A DNA stretch of 64,000 nt from a virus, in IMG/VR virus record IMGVR_UViG_3300023208_000003, positions 62,001 through 126,000 of that record. The stretch is one strand, 5' to 3'. Of the stretch, positions 44,670-52,650 are shown in pieces (position 1 is the stretch's first letter; each line of letters begins with the position of its first letter). The translations under genes were made by a program, and so were the position numbers. The notes beneath the pieces are model-generated. The model saw nothing but the letters and a program-made list of their open reading frames with translations, was not told where the DNA came from and searched no databases.

Positions 44670-44697
44670 CTGATAAATAAGTCATCACCTTTATCAG
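44670..44697 (+). promoter_or_regulatory. Late promoter core within an inverted repeat
   Basis: GATAAATA at 44672-44679 is the late core for the three AKL-family genes that follow. It overlaps the left arm of an 8-bp perfect inverted repeat, CTGATAAA at 44670-44677 and TTTATCAG at 44690-44697, with a 12-base spacer. The right arm would lie in the transcribed leader just before the ATG at 44707, so a protein-binding or leader-structure role is possible. Confidence 0.5.
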
Positions 44698-44706
44698 ATT
44701 GTCTTA

Positions 44707-45375
44707 ATGAAAACATTCAAGCGCTTTCTAACAGAAGCACCCAAAATTTATAATTCAGATCGTCATTATCCAAACGAGGATTCTGAAGATCTAATCATAA
44801 AAGGTAATATTGAAGATAGTCCTGTTATTGATTTTAGTGACTGGGTAGAGTACGATGAGCAGTATAGTCCAGGCTGTATTGTAGAAGGAAATGTTACTGT
44901 CAGTAAAATTGATTCATTTAAAACTTGTGTTGGCGCTCCAAGTAAAATTAAAAAAACTTTAACAATTCAATATTGCAAAAATTTTATTTCATTAAAAGGG
45001 TTACCTGAAAAGATCGGCGGAAATCTTTATGGATTAAACATTCGTGGTTGTACTGCGTTGACAACTTTAGAGTATTGTCCAAAACAACTTGGCGCTTATT
45101 TTAACCTTGACGGTTGTACGAGTTTAATTAGCTTGAAGTATATGCCGAAGAAAATGGATGGAGATCTGTTTTTAACGGATTGCAAAAATTTAAAAAACAT
45201 TCTTCACGTTTTTCTAACCATTGGTATTGATGAAATTCATTACGATGCTAATCAATCTAATCTAGAACAAGCGCTTTATATTATTTGTGATCATTACTTT
45301 AAAAAAGATAGGGATTTACTTGAGTGCAAAGCTGAATTGATAGAAAGAGGATTATCAGAATATGCAAAGCTTTAA
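44707..45375 (+). CDS. AKL-family protein, LRR-like member with targeting-like N-terminus
   Basis: This 222-residue protein begins MKTFKRFLTEAPK, which is almost the T4 internal-protein targeting sequence, with FLTE|A as the protease site. The middle consists of leucine-rich-type units that alternate a short strand with a turn: SFKTCVGAPSKIKKTLTIQY, SLKGLPEKIGGNLYGLNIRG, TLEYCPKQLGAYFNLDG and SLKYMPKKMDGDLFLTD. The end is DLLECKAELIERGLSEYAKL. The 14 bases at 45362-45375 also encode the start of the next gene. The N-terminus and repeats together suggest a packaged recognition or binding protein. Confidence 0.85.
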   Translation: MKTFKRFLTEAPKIYNSDRHYPNEDSEDLIIKGNIEDSPVIDFSDWVEYDEQYSPGCIVEGNVTVSKIDSFKTCVGAPSKIKKTLTIQYCKNFISLKGLPEKIGGNLYGLNIRGCTALTTLEYCPKQLGAYFNLDGCTSLISLKYMPKKMDGDLFLTDCKNLKNILHVFLTIGIDEIHYDANQSNLEQALYIICDHYFKKDRDLLECKAELIERGLSEYAKL

Positions 45376-46000
45376 ATCATATCTTCAGGAAGAAGATCCT
45401 CCAAGAATTTTCTTTGATCCTAATTATACTTTTTACGATAAGAATGACATTCATTCAATGCGTGATTTAATTCACATACAGCCTGATTATGTTACAGGGT
45501 GCATCATCAAAAATGATTTTGATATCAGCGGTTTGAAAAATATTAAGAGTTGGGATGACGGTCCATCGTATATAGCAGGAACGTTATATGCTGCAGACAC
45601 TGGTTTTACTACGCTAAAAGGAATGCCAAAATATATTGGTTCTGATATTAATCTTCGTATGTGTATGGGATTAACTACTCTTGAAGGGTGTGTTCAAGAG
45701 TGTAATGGGTATTTTGCTATTTCAAATTGTGTTAATCTAGTTTCATTAAAGTGGATGCCTAAGAAAATAACAGGAATTTTATTAATACGATTCTGTCATT
45801 CGCTAAGAGGTATTCTTTCTATTTTACTCTGTGATGGAATAATTGCAATCAAAGATGAAATTACAACAAATCAAAATAACGCGCAGCTACGTGAAGCCAT
45901 GCGAATTGTAAAAGATCATTATTTTAATCAAGATAGAGATATTCTTGAATGTAAAGCAGAACTAATTGAAAATGGATTAGGTGAGTATGCAAAGCTTTAA
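45362..46000 (+). CDS. AKL-family protein, LRR-like member
   Basis: This is a 212-residue protein. MQSFKSYLQEED is encoded by the same bases as the AKL stop of the previous gene (ATGCAAAGCTTTAA). LRR-like units follow: TLKGMPKYIGSDINLRM, TLEGCVQECNGYFAISN and SLKWMPKKITGILLIRF. A helical region then leads to DILECKAELIENGLGEYAKL. It is closest to the flanking two members, a three-gene tandem expansion. Confidence 0.85.
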   Translation: MQSFKSYLQEEDPPRIFFDPNYTFYDKNDIHSMRDLIHIQPDYVTGCIIKNDFDISGLKNIKSWDDGPSYIAGTLYAADTGFTTLKGMPKYIGSDINLRMCMGLTTLEGCVQECNGYFAISNCVNLVSLKWMPKKITGILLIRFCHSLRGILSILLCDGIIAIKDEITTNQNNAQLREAMRIVKDHYFNQDRDILECKAELIENGLGEYAKL

Positions 46001-46619
46001 ATCATTCCTAAATGAAGAAACTCATACAATTCGCTTTGATATTGGCGTTCCTGAATCTGTTGAAGATTTAGCTGAACTTACTGAGGTTTATAATAAAGGA
46101 CCTCAAATATACGTTCCTGGCTGTAAAATTGAAGGTGCATTTTTTGCTACTAATTCTAAAATTAAAAATTTTAAAAATGGTCCATCATACGTTCGTAAGG
46201 AAATTATGGCTGATAGATGTCGAGAGCTTGAATCTCTTGAAGGTATGTGCGATTCAGGTAGCTATGTTTCGCTTGAACGTTGTGATAAGCTTACAACGCT
46301 CGAACATATTCCAAACGTAATTCAAGGCTGGTTGAATATTAATTTTTGCTCAAGCTTAGAAACTCTCAAGCATTTTCCAAAAGCGATTATGGGTGCACTT
46401 TACATTCGTGAGTGCAACGAGATTAGAAATGTGATGCGGCTTTTGATGTGTCATCAAATTTTTAGATTCGATTTTGAAAAAGACTTTCCAGAAAATCCTC
46501 AACTGTCCGAAGCTCTTACAATTATAGCAAAAAATTATAAAAAGTCAGGCGATGCTGATATTCTTGAATGTAAAGCAGAACTAATTGAAAATGGACTAAG
46601 TGATTACGCGAAACTATAA
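45987..46619 (+). CDS. AKL-family protein, LRR-like member
   Basis: The start is set at 45987 (MQSFKSFLNEET), inside the 14-bp overlap with the previous gene; a GTG six bases earlier is less likely, because the overlap form recurs at other junctions. The 210-residue protein has LRR-like units SLEGMCDSGSYVSLERC, TLEHIPNVIQGWLNINF and TLKHFPKAIMGALYIRE, and ends DILECKAELIENGLSDYAKL. A terminator hairpin begins at its stop codon, closing the unit. Confidence 0.85.
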   Translation: MQSFKSFLNEETHTIRFDIGVPESVEDLAELTEVYNKGPQIYVPGCKIEGAFFATNSKIKNFKNGPSYVRKEIMADRCRELESLEGMCDSGSYVSLERCDKLTTLEHIPNVIQGWLNINFCSSLETLKHFPKAIMGALYIRECNEIRNVMRLLMCHQIFRFDFEKDFPENPQLSEALTIIAKNYKKSGDADILECKAELIENGLSDYAKL

Positions 46620-46644
46620 AGGGCAACCGAAGCTGCCCTTTATA
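46615..46644. terminator. Bidirectional terminator between convergent genes
   Basis: TATAAAGGGCA at 46615-46625 is the inverted repeat of TGCCCTTTATA at 46634-46644. Inside, AC and GC flank a CGAA loop; on the minus strand the loop reads CTTCGG-like, a stable tetraloop. It lies between the rightward AKL-family unit and the leftward gp26 unit, so it can serve both. T tracts are short on both sides. Confidence 0.65.
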
Positions 46645-46677
46645 ACGTCGCTAAAAGTATCTGAACTCACGACTTGA

Positions 46678-46902
46678 TTAAAACACTGGGTGCATCATTT
46701 TACCAGCAGCTTCTAAACGCTCATTTACTATTTCAATTGCAAGATCTCGCTCACCTGCAGACATTTGCAGTACTTGATCATAATCCCACCCACCCCTAGA
46801 AAACCACGCTATTTCTAAACACGTCTTAATCAGCGATCTGATTTCTTTTCCTAAGAAATTGATGTGCTGACTAACCATATTCATATCCCCAGTGTGCATC
46901 AT
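46678..46902 (-). CDS. Small tail-assembly protein, chaperone-like
   Basis: This 74-residue helical protein lies directly downstream of the gp26 homologue, overlapping it by four bases. The pattern W-F-x-R-G-GW-DY-D-x-V-L-x-M-S-x-x-ER followed by a charged helix (DLAIEIVNERLEAAG) resembles the small assembly chaperone partners found beside gp26-type genes in T4-like phages and the G/T-type chaperones of other tailed phages. In T4 the neighbour is gp51, but this protein is far shorter. The role is a suggestion from position and pattern. Confidence 0.45.
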   Translation of the reverse strand: MMHTGDMNMVSQHINFLGKEIRSLIKTCLEIAWFSRGGWDYDQVLQMSAGERDLAIEIVNERLEAAGKMMHPVF

Positions 46903-47693
46903 TCGGTGAAAAAAGACACTGGATTAATTGGAATTTCAGTATCAAAACTTTCACCACAATCTCTACACTCAAGCTTAACTTCAAGCTTTGGTCCCCAACT
47001 ATTTGTATTTTCAATTGCTGTGGCAATTTTACTAATGTAAGGAGCAGGTACTACCTTTAACCACTCTCTAATCATCTTCTTATCTTCAACATTATCGACG
47101 CTCTTGATAATGTTGAGAAGATTTGTCATTAACGTTTTCTGCATATCATCAGCAGTAAATTCCTTTTTAGATTCGTTAAGCTTTACAATTTCTAGCAAGT
47201 GACGATAGCGCACGGGTTGAATTAAAACCTGTTGCTCATTTCCAAGATCCACAGTATACTGTTGTGTGATAATTGCTGGATCAAGATACTCCATTGTTTG
47301 GAGCTGTTGCTCTAAATTAACCGCGTAGCTATGAGACTTTGCATTATCGCAGGTATGAATTCTATGAAGTTCATAGTTACTTCCATATGTAACTAGTCGT
47401 AAGAACAACATCACCGCATCAACGTCACGTCCAAACAATTCGTGCGGTTTAACGATATCGGGAACACAAGTTTTAAAAACTGTTTCGATAGCTGAACCAT
47501 TGAAAAGAAGATCTGGATTCTTAATTACGATTTCATCAAGCGCCGACATTGGATGCACGTGAATTTCACCGTTTGTCACACTTGACGCAAGCTCTCCATT
47601 CGTATATAAAGCCCCACGTGAAGGGAGCTGAAAGACTCGACCTGGAAGTTTGACTTTCGCAAGGAGAGGATTTGATTGAAAATTTTCTGACAT
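46899..47693 (-). CDS. gp26: Baseplate hub assembly protein gp26-like
   Basis: This is a 264-residue protein. The N-terminal LPGRVFQLPSRGALYTNGEL, a later HPMSALDEIVIKNPDLLFNG, the DVDAVMLFLRLVTYG segment and a C-terminal CRDCGESFDTEIPINPVSFF that looks like half of a zinc ribbon match the T4-like gp26/baseplate assembly family. The T4 protein is an assembly factor for the hub; the family is sometimes noted as a tail tape or hub chaperone. The adjacent divergent gene is the tape measure, which fits a role in tail initiation. It is read from the late core at 47729-47736. Confidence 0.75.
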   Translation of the reverse strand: MSENFQSNPLLAKVKLPGRVFQLPSRGALYTNGELASSVTNGEIHVHPMSALDEIVIKNPDLLFNGSAIETVFKTCVPDIVKPHELFGRDVDAVMLFLRLVTYGSNYELHRIHTCDNAKSHSYAVNLEQQLQTMEYLDPAIITQQYTVDLGNEQQVLIQPVRYRHLLEIVKLNESKKEFTADDMQKTLMTNLLNIIKSVDNVEDKKMIREWLKVVPAPYISKIATAIENTNSWGPKLEVKLECRDCGESFDTEIPINPVSFFTE

Positions 47694-47712
47694 TTTTGTA
47701 TTCCTTTATGCG

Positions 47713-47720
47713 TATAAATA
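47713..47720 (+). promoter_or_regulatory. Late promoter core for the tape-measure/head operon, face-to-face pair
   Basis: TATAAATA exact consensus on the plus strand, about 37 bases upstream of the tape-measure ATG at 47757. With the minus-strand core at 47729-47736 it forms an inverted repeat (TATAAATAG and CTATTTATC separated by six bases), so the two promoters point at and through each other. Confidence 0.75.
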
Positions 47721-47728
47721 GACAATAC

Positions 47729-47736
47729 TATTTATC
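47729..47736 (-). promoter_or_regulatory. Late promoter core for gp26, face-to-face pair
   Basis: The minus strand reads GATAAATA about 36 bases upstream of the gp26 start at 47693. Its expected start site falls within a few bases of that of the opposing plus-strand promoter, so the two polymerase complexes could not bind at once. Confidence 0.7.
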
Positions 47737-47756
47737 TTTGTGAGAATAACACAAAA

Positions 47757-50700
47757 ATGGCAGCATCTGACAACACCGAACTTTTAAAATCACTTGATAG
47801 ACTTCGCGGCACTATAGAAAGTTTATCAAGAATTACTGAAACATCAGAAACGCGCCGTCGCCAGCGCGTTGAAGGGGGTGGTGGTGAATTCAAACCAAAA
47901 GATGTAAAGAAGACATTTACTGAATTCTACGTGAGCGTTGGCAAAGCTTCTAAGAGTTTCAAAGATACTGCTGAGGCGATGACTGATCTTCACGAAGCAG
48001 CACATTTAACATCAGAGGAACACGATAAACTAACTGCTTCAATTTTAAAAAGCTCAAATATCATTGAACTGTATAATGATCAGACGCATAAAACAATTCG
48101 ATCAATGCGTCAATTTGATGAAGAGAATAGAAGAACGGCTGCTAATTTAGATGATGTTTTTTCGATGCTTGACAAAGAAATTAATGGTAGCACGAAAAAA
48201 TATGCTGAGCTTATAAAGCATATTAAAGACGCTAATGGTGATTATAAAAAAATACGCGGAACTGCGCTAACATATATGATGGCAATAAATGACGCAAAAG
48301 ACTCGATTAAAGGTTTTGAAAAAGGTTTAGATTCTTCACTAGAAGAAATTCAAAAAGCTTATGATGCAGCTGCAAAAAAACAAAAAGCAATTCAAGAGAA
48401 TACAAAACGTAATTATGCAGCAGCTCAGGCTGCTTCAAATATTCAGCAAAAATTTGGAGTATTTGGTGAAGCAATAACAGGTGTAGCTTCAAAAGCGGTA
48501 ATTGCTGGTGCCATTTTAACTGAGCTTTGGAAAGGCGCAAAGCTTGCGTGGGATCAATTGACGATTTTAGGTAAGGCTGGGTTAGCCTCAGAATTTGGTA
48601 ATATTTGGAATTCGTCATTTCATCTCGGTGTAAATTTTGAAAAAATGACGGCTATTACTAAAGATAGTATGGCCGCAATGCGTTTATCAAAAAAGAATAT
48701 AGATGAATTTACAAAAGAAGTGAGCGCCAATCAAAACGCACTAACTGCCTTTACTTACAGTACCGAAGATTCTGCTGCCGGGTTAATGGCAATGCGCTCA
48801 GACTTGCTTGATATGGGCGCGGCGTTTGATAACACTCCAACTCTTAACAAAGCAATGGCGTCTCAGACTGCTTCGTTTGCTAAATTGAATGCGATGACCG
48901 GCGCGTCAATGGAAGAGTTTATTCGTTTGAATAAAGAGCTTGGAACGTCATCTTCCGTTCAAATGATGCTTTTAGGGCTTGATAAAAAAGCTCGTCTTCA
49001 AAAAATTGAGGACTTAAAACAAGCACGTGAATATTATGCCACGATGGGAATGAGCGCGCAAGAAGCTCAGGAAATGGTAAAGCGCATTCAAGACATTGGT
49101 AAGGAAAAAGTAGTTGATCGTTTTGAACAAGCTGCGCAGCTTAGACGCTCTATGACAATGCTTGGAATAGCTGGAGGAGCAGAAGCTCAACAAAATTTAT
49201 TAAGTGGAAAGTTTAGAAATGATCCAGAAGCTGCTAAAAAATTGCAAGCAGCGATCCAAGCTACGCAAGTAGGGTTAGATCGCTGGAAAATGTCGAATAA
49301 TATTCAAAAAGAATTACAGGCTGACACTTTAATTGCTACTCTTGGGCCATTATTCAATCAATTTAGCGATAGCAATCGTCAAAATCAGTTACGTCAAGAG
49401 GCCGCAGACGACAAGCGTATAATTGCAGATGCCGAAGCTCGTAAGCAACAGGCGAGTGATGGAACTTTATTTTTAAAAGAACTTGGTGGTAAGTTTGACG
49501 CAATAATGAGCGGTCCTCTAGGCAATATTATTAAAGCTGGAGGTTTTGCAGCTGCAGGATTATTCGGTGGGAAACTTTGGAGCAAAGGCAAGGATTGGTT
49601 TGTAAATCGTGGCGCAAGTAAAACTGCAGAGGGCGCAGCCGAAGATGCAGGAAAAATTGCTAAAAAATCTGGCGGAAAGGTGTTAGGATTTTTAGGACGC
49701 TTCGGTGAAGCATTTGGAAAAATAGCAACTAAAATTCCGTGGGAAGGAATGGGTAGAATGCTTGGAAAAACTTTAGGCCCAATAGCAATTATAGGAGAAA
49801 GTCTTTTTAATATGTCAAAAACGGCAGAAATTTTTGGCAAGGAGGCAAATAATGTTTCTTTTAGCCAACTTCTGACTACCTACTTTATGGGTTTCCCAAA
49901 AATGATCGGTAAGATCATTGACAGTATCTTTGGAACAGATGCAGAGTCTCTTTTTGACACTTCAACAATTGTAATTTCACGATTTTTTACTGATCTTTAT
50001 GATGGGGTTGTTGACTTTTTTCAATATTCGTGGGACTTAGTGACTGGTCACGGCTCAGATTTGTTTGATAAACTTTCACTTGTTATGAAACGTGTTATTC
50101 ATTCATTCGGCAATATTATGTCAAATATTGCTGATATGATGCAAGAAGCACCTGACACAATTTTCTCAATGTATGATCGTTATTTTGGTGATGATGAGGC
50201 AAAAGAACGATCACGAAAATATGATGAAGTAAGAGCTAAAGCTAAAACCGAAAGAGATGCTCAGCACGCTCAAGATAATAAAGCGTTTGAAGATTCAATA
50301 AAAGCAGAAATGCAAAAAATAACACAAAAGCGCGCAGAATCTGACGCTGCATTTAAAGCGCAACAGGCTTCAAAAAAATCTGAAAAAGATAAACAGCGTG
50401 CTCAAGAAGATGACGCATTTGTTCAAACAATGGTCAACAGAAATAGAAAGAAAGCAGCCGATGCAGCGAAAAAGGATGCTGAAGAAGCAGCAGCTAAGAA
50501 TAAAAATGCCAACAACGCACTTAGTCAGCTAATGTCAGACCCTAAATCATTCCTTGGTTTGACAAACTGGGCAAATTTGAGTAACAATTTAGCTCAAACT
50601 GTAACTTCTGGAGGAACTACAGGAATTTCAGGTGGGCCGACTATAAATAGCAACGTAGCTCCAATAGTTGCCGCTCAAGCAGCAACTTCTTCCGGAAATG

Positions 50701-50933
50701 CATCACCAACAGCGACAACTGAAAAAACAGAAGAAACTACACTCGCGGATGTTGCTGCACTCTTACAAAAGCTTGTCGATATTGAGCAGAAAAATCTTAC
50801 TTCTCAACAGGATCAGTTTGACTATATGAAAAGTCTGAAAGGATCTGGTTTAGCAGGAGCTGCTGCCGCCACCGTGCTCGACGCTTTCGGTAATTCTTTT
50901 TCTTCAAAATTTGACATGTCACAGAGGGCATAA
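47757..50933 (+). CDS. Tail tape-measure protein
   Basis: This 1058-residue protein is mostly helical, with long Lys/Glu/Gln/Ala-rich stretches at residues about 1-230 and 820-960. Hydrophobic segments lie near 590-720 (IIKAGGFAAAGLFGGKLW, MGRMLGKTLGPIAIIGESLF, LLTTYFMGFPKMIG). This mix is typical of tape-measure proteins, which set tail length and enter the host membrane during injection. At about 1.5 angstrom per residue, a known rule for this family, the tail would be near 160 nm. It corresponds in position to T4 gp29, but I see no clear sequence match to it. It overlaps the portal start by one base (TAATG). Confidence 0.75.
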   Translation: MAASDNTELLKSLDRLRGTIESLSRITETSETRRRQRVEGGGGEFKPKDVKKTFTEFYVSVGKASKSFKDTAEAMTDLHEAAHLTSEEHDKLTASILKSSNIIELYNDQTHKTIRSMRQFDEENRRTAANLDDVFSMLDKEINGSTKKYAELIKHIKDANGDYKKIRGTALTYMMAINDAKDSIKGFEKGLDSSLEEIQKAYDAAAKKQKAIQENTKRNYAAAQAASNIQQKFGVFGEAITGVASKAVIAGAILTELWKGAKLAWDQLTILGKAGLASEFGNIWNSSFHLGVNFEKMTAITKDSMAAMRLSKKNIDEFTKEVSANQNALTAFTYSTEDSAAGLMAMRSDLLDMGAAFDNTPTLNKAMASQTASFAKLNAMTGASMEEFIRLNKELGTSSSVQMMLLGLDKKARLQKIEDLKQAREYYATMGMSAQEAQEMVKRIQDIGKEKVVDRFEQAAQLRRSMTMLGIAGGAEAQQNLLSGKFRNDPEAAKKLQAAIQATQVGLDRWKMSNNIQKELQADTLIATLGPLFNQFSDSNRQNQLRQEAADDKRIIADAEARKQQASDGTLFLKELGGKFDAIMSGPLGNIIKAGGFAAAGLFGGKLWSKGKDWFVNRGASKTAEGAAEDAGKIAKKSGGKVLGFLGRFGEAFGKIATKIPWEGMGRMLGKTLGPIAIIGESLFNMSKTAEIFGKEANNVSFSQLLTTYFMGFPKMIGKIIDSIFGTDAESLFDTSTIVISRFFTDLYDGVVDFFQYSWDLVTGHGSDLFDKLSLVMKRVIHSFGNIMSNIADMMQEAPDTIFSMYDRYFGDDEAKERSRKYDEVRAKAKTERDAQHAQDNKAFEDSIKAEMQKITQKRAESDAAFKAQQASKKSEKDKQRAQEDDAFVQTMVNRNRKKAADAAKKDAEEAAAKNKNANNALSQLMSDPKSFLGLTNWANLSNNLAQTVTSGGTTGISGGPTINSNVAPIVAAQAATSSGNASPTATTEKTEETTLADVAALLQKLVDIEQKNLTSQQDQFDYMKSLKGSGLAGAAAATVLDAFGNSFSSKFDMSQRA

Positions 50934-52582
50934 TGGCAACTTGGGTAAATTATTGGCGAATTATTACGCCAGCTTCTAAAAAGCAGCAATACACGCATTT
51001 AGCGACAGATACTCTATCAAACACAAATCCAAACGCTGTAGCGTCAATTTCATGGTACTCGCAGATCATGAAAGGCGCTGGAACTCGTTTACAACGTTAT
51101 ATCCAATACGAAGGCATGGATGGCGACGTTGACGTATCACGCGCTCTTGATATTATTGCCGAAGAAATTTCAAATGATGACGAACGTACAGGTTTGCCAT
51201 TTTTAATTGAGTATCAAAATGAAGAAGATGAGGAAGTATCAGAAACTATTGTTTCAACGCTAAGAGCGGCTGTTCGACATTGGGCAAGAATACAAGATTT
51301 AAACAATAGAATTTTTAGAACTGCCCGCACGATGGTTAAGTACGGAGATTGCTTCTTTAGAAAAACTACTGACTTTAAGAAATGGGATTTTGTTGACCCA
51401 TCAAAAGTTTTAGGCATTGAAATTAACGAAAAAAATGAGCGAGTTGCGTATCACTTAAAAAAGGGTGAGGGCACTGTAACAGTAGGCGGGCGCAACGATA
51501 ACGTTGAAATTGTTCCAGCTGACGCAATAATTCACTTCTCACTTTCGGATGAAATGGAAGATATGGCTCCATTTGGTGAGTCTGTTCTTCAACCAATTTT
51601 TAGAACATTCAAACAGCTTTCAATGCTTGAAGACTCAACAATCATTTATCAGATTGTTCGCGCGCCTGAACGTCGAGTATTCTACATTGACGTTGGTAAC
51701 ATGCCACAGCAGCGCGTGGCAACTTATTTAGAATCTATTAAGAATCAAATTCGTCAAAAACGTCAACCAAATACAACCGCTGGAAAGGAAAATGTTGACG
51801 GTGTATACAATCCAAACTCCATTCAAGAGGATTTCTTTTTTCCTGTAACGACATCTGGACGTGGTTCGCGCGTTGAAACTCTTCCTGGCGGCGAAAATCA
51901 AGGGCAAAATGAAAATCTTCTTTATTTTCAAAAGAAGATGTTTAGAGGCCTTCGTATTCCAACTTCATATATGGTTGGCCAGGATGGTCAACAAGCTCAA
52001 TATAACGATGGTAAGGTTGGTATTGCTTATATTGAAGAACTTCGTTTTGCAAACTTTATTAAACGTCTTCAAAATAAGCTTGAAAGCGTTTATGATTATC
52101 AGTTCAAAATATATCTGAATGCCGCAAACATTATTGTAAATGAGGAGCTCTTTCTTTTAAAACTTCCTGATCCACAAAATTTTGCTCTTTATAGACAAGC
52201 CGCACTTGACACTGATCTTATAAATGCGTTCAAGTCTGTTGAAGATGTTGAGTATCTTTCACGTAGATTTATTTTAGCTCGTTACCTTGGTTTAACTGAG
52301 GATGAAATTCAAATGAATGAAGCAATGCTTAAGCAAGAACGCGCTATTCGTGAGGATGTTAATCTTTCTGATCTACAGCAAATATATGACAAAAAGGTTT
52401 ATGAAAATCGTCCAGAACAAAAAGTTGAAGAGCCAGAAGCTGAAGGTGGTGAAGAAATGGGTGGCGGGGAACCTGGTGGTGAAGAAATGGGTGGAATGGG
52501 TGGCGCGCCTGAAGAAATGGGTGGCGGAGGAGCAGAATTACCACCAGGAGGACCTGGTGGTGAAGAAAATTTAACAATTTAG
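50933..52582 (+). CDS. gp20: Portal protein gp20
   Basis: This is a 549-residue protein. Segments DVSRALDIIAEEISNDDERT, ARTMVKYGDCFFRK, PFGESVLQPIFRTFKQLSML, EDSTIIYQIVRAPERRVFYI, DVGNMPQQRVATYLE and KMFRGLRIPTSYMVGQDG follow the T4 gp20 portal pattern in order. The dodecameric portal is the DNA gate and the neck attachment site. The last ~55 residues are unusual: a low-complexity tail of Gly, Glu, Met and Pro with repeats of GGEEMGG and PEEMGGGG. The usual portal, protease, core, scaffold, capsid order follows. Confidence 0.95.
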   Translation: MATWVNYWRIITPASKKQQYTHLATDTLSNTNPNAVASISWYSQIMKGAGTRLQRYIQYEGMDGDVDVSRALDIIAEEISNDDERTGLPFLIEYQNEEDEEVSETIVSTLRAAVRHWARIQDLNNRIFRTARTMVKYGDCFFRKTTDFKKWDFVDPSKVLGIEINEKNERVAYHLKKGEGTVTVGGRNDNVEIVPADAIIHFSLSDEMEDMAPFGESVLQPIFRTFKQLSMLEDSTIIYQIVRAPERRVFYIDVGNMPQQRVATYLESIKNQIRQKRQPNTTAGKENVDGVYNPNSIQEDFFFPVTTSGRGSRVETLPGGENQGQNENLLYFQKKMFRGLRIPTSYMVGQDGQQAQYNDGKVGIAYIEELRFANFIKRLQNKLESVYDYQFKIYLNAANIIVNEELFLLKLPDPQNFALYRQAALDTDLINAFKSVEDVEYLSRRFILARYLGLTEDEIQMNEAMLKQERAIREDVNLSDLQQIYDKKVYENRPEQKVEEPEAEGGEEMGGGEPGGEEMGGMGGAPEEMGGGGAELPPGGPGGEENLTI

Positions 52583-52650
52583 TAACAAAAGTTTGAAAAA
52601 CGCTAAATATAACTAACTAGAATTTTCGCCTATTTAAAGGAATTACAACT

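Noticed and set aside
43586-44706. tRNA, tmRNA, RNase P RNA or group I intron in the non-coding region
   Set aside because: No complete cloverleaf or TPsiC arm, no tmRNA tag frame or RNase P core motifs, and only an isolated AAGATATA-like string that resembles a group I core element; the flanking genes are intact, so no exons are interrupted.
37042-46619. C-terminal AKL as a peroxisomal-type targeting signal
   Set aside because: AKL resembles a eukaryotic PTS1 tripeptide, but everything else indicates a bacterial virus, and several members end AKI; the dual-coding junction explains the ending better.
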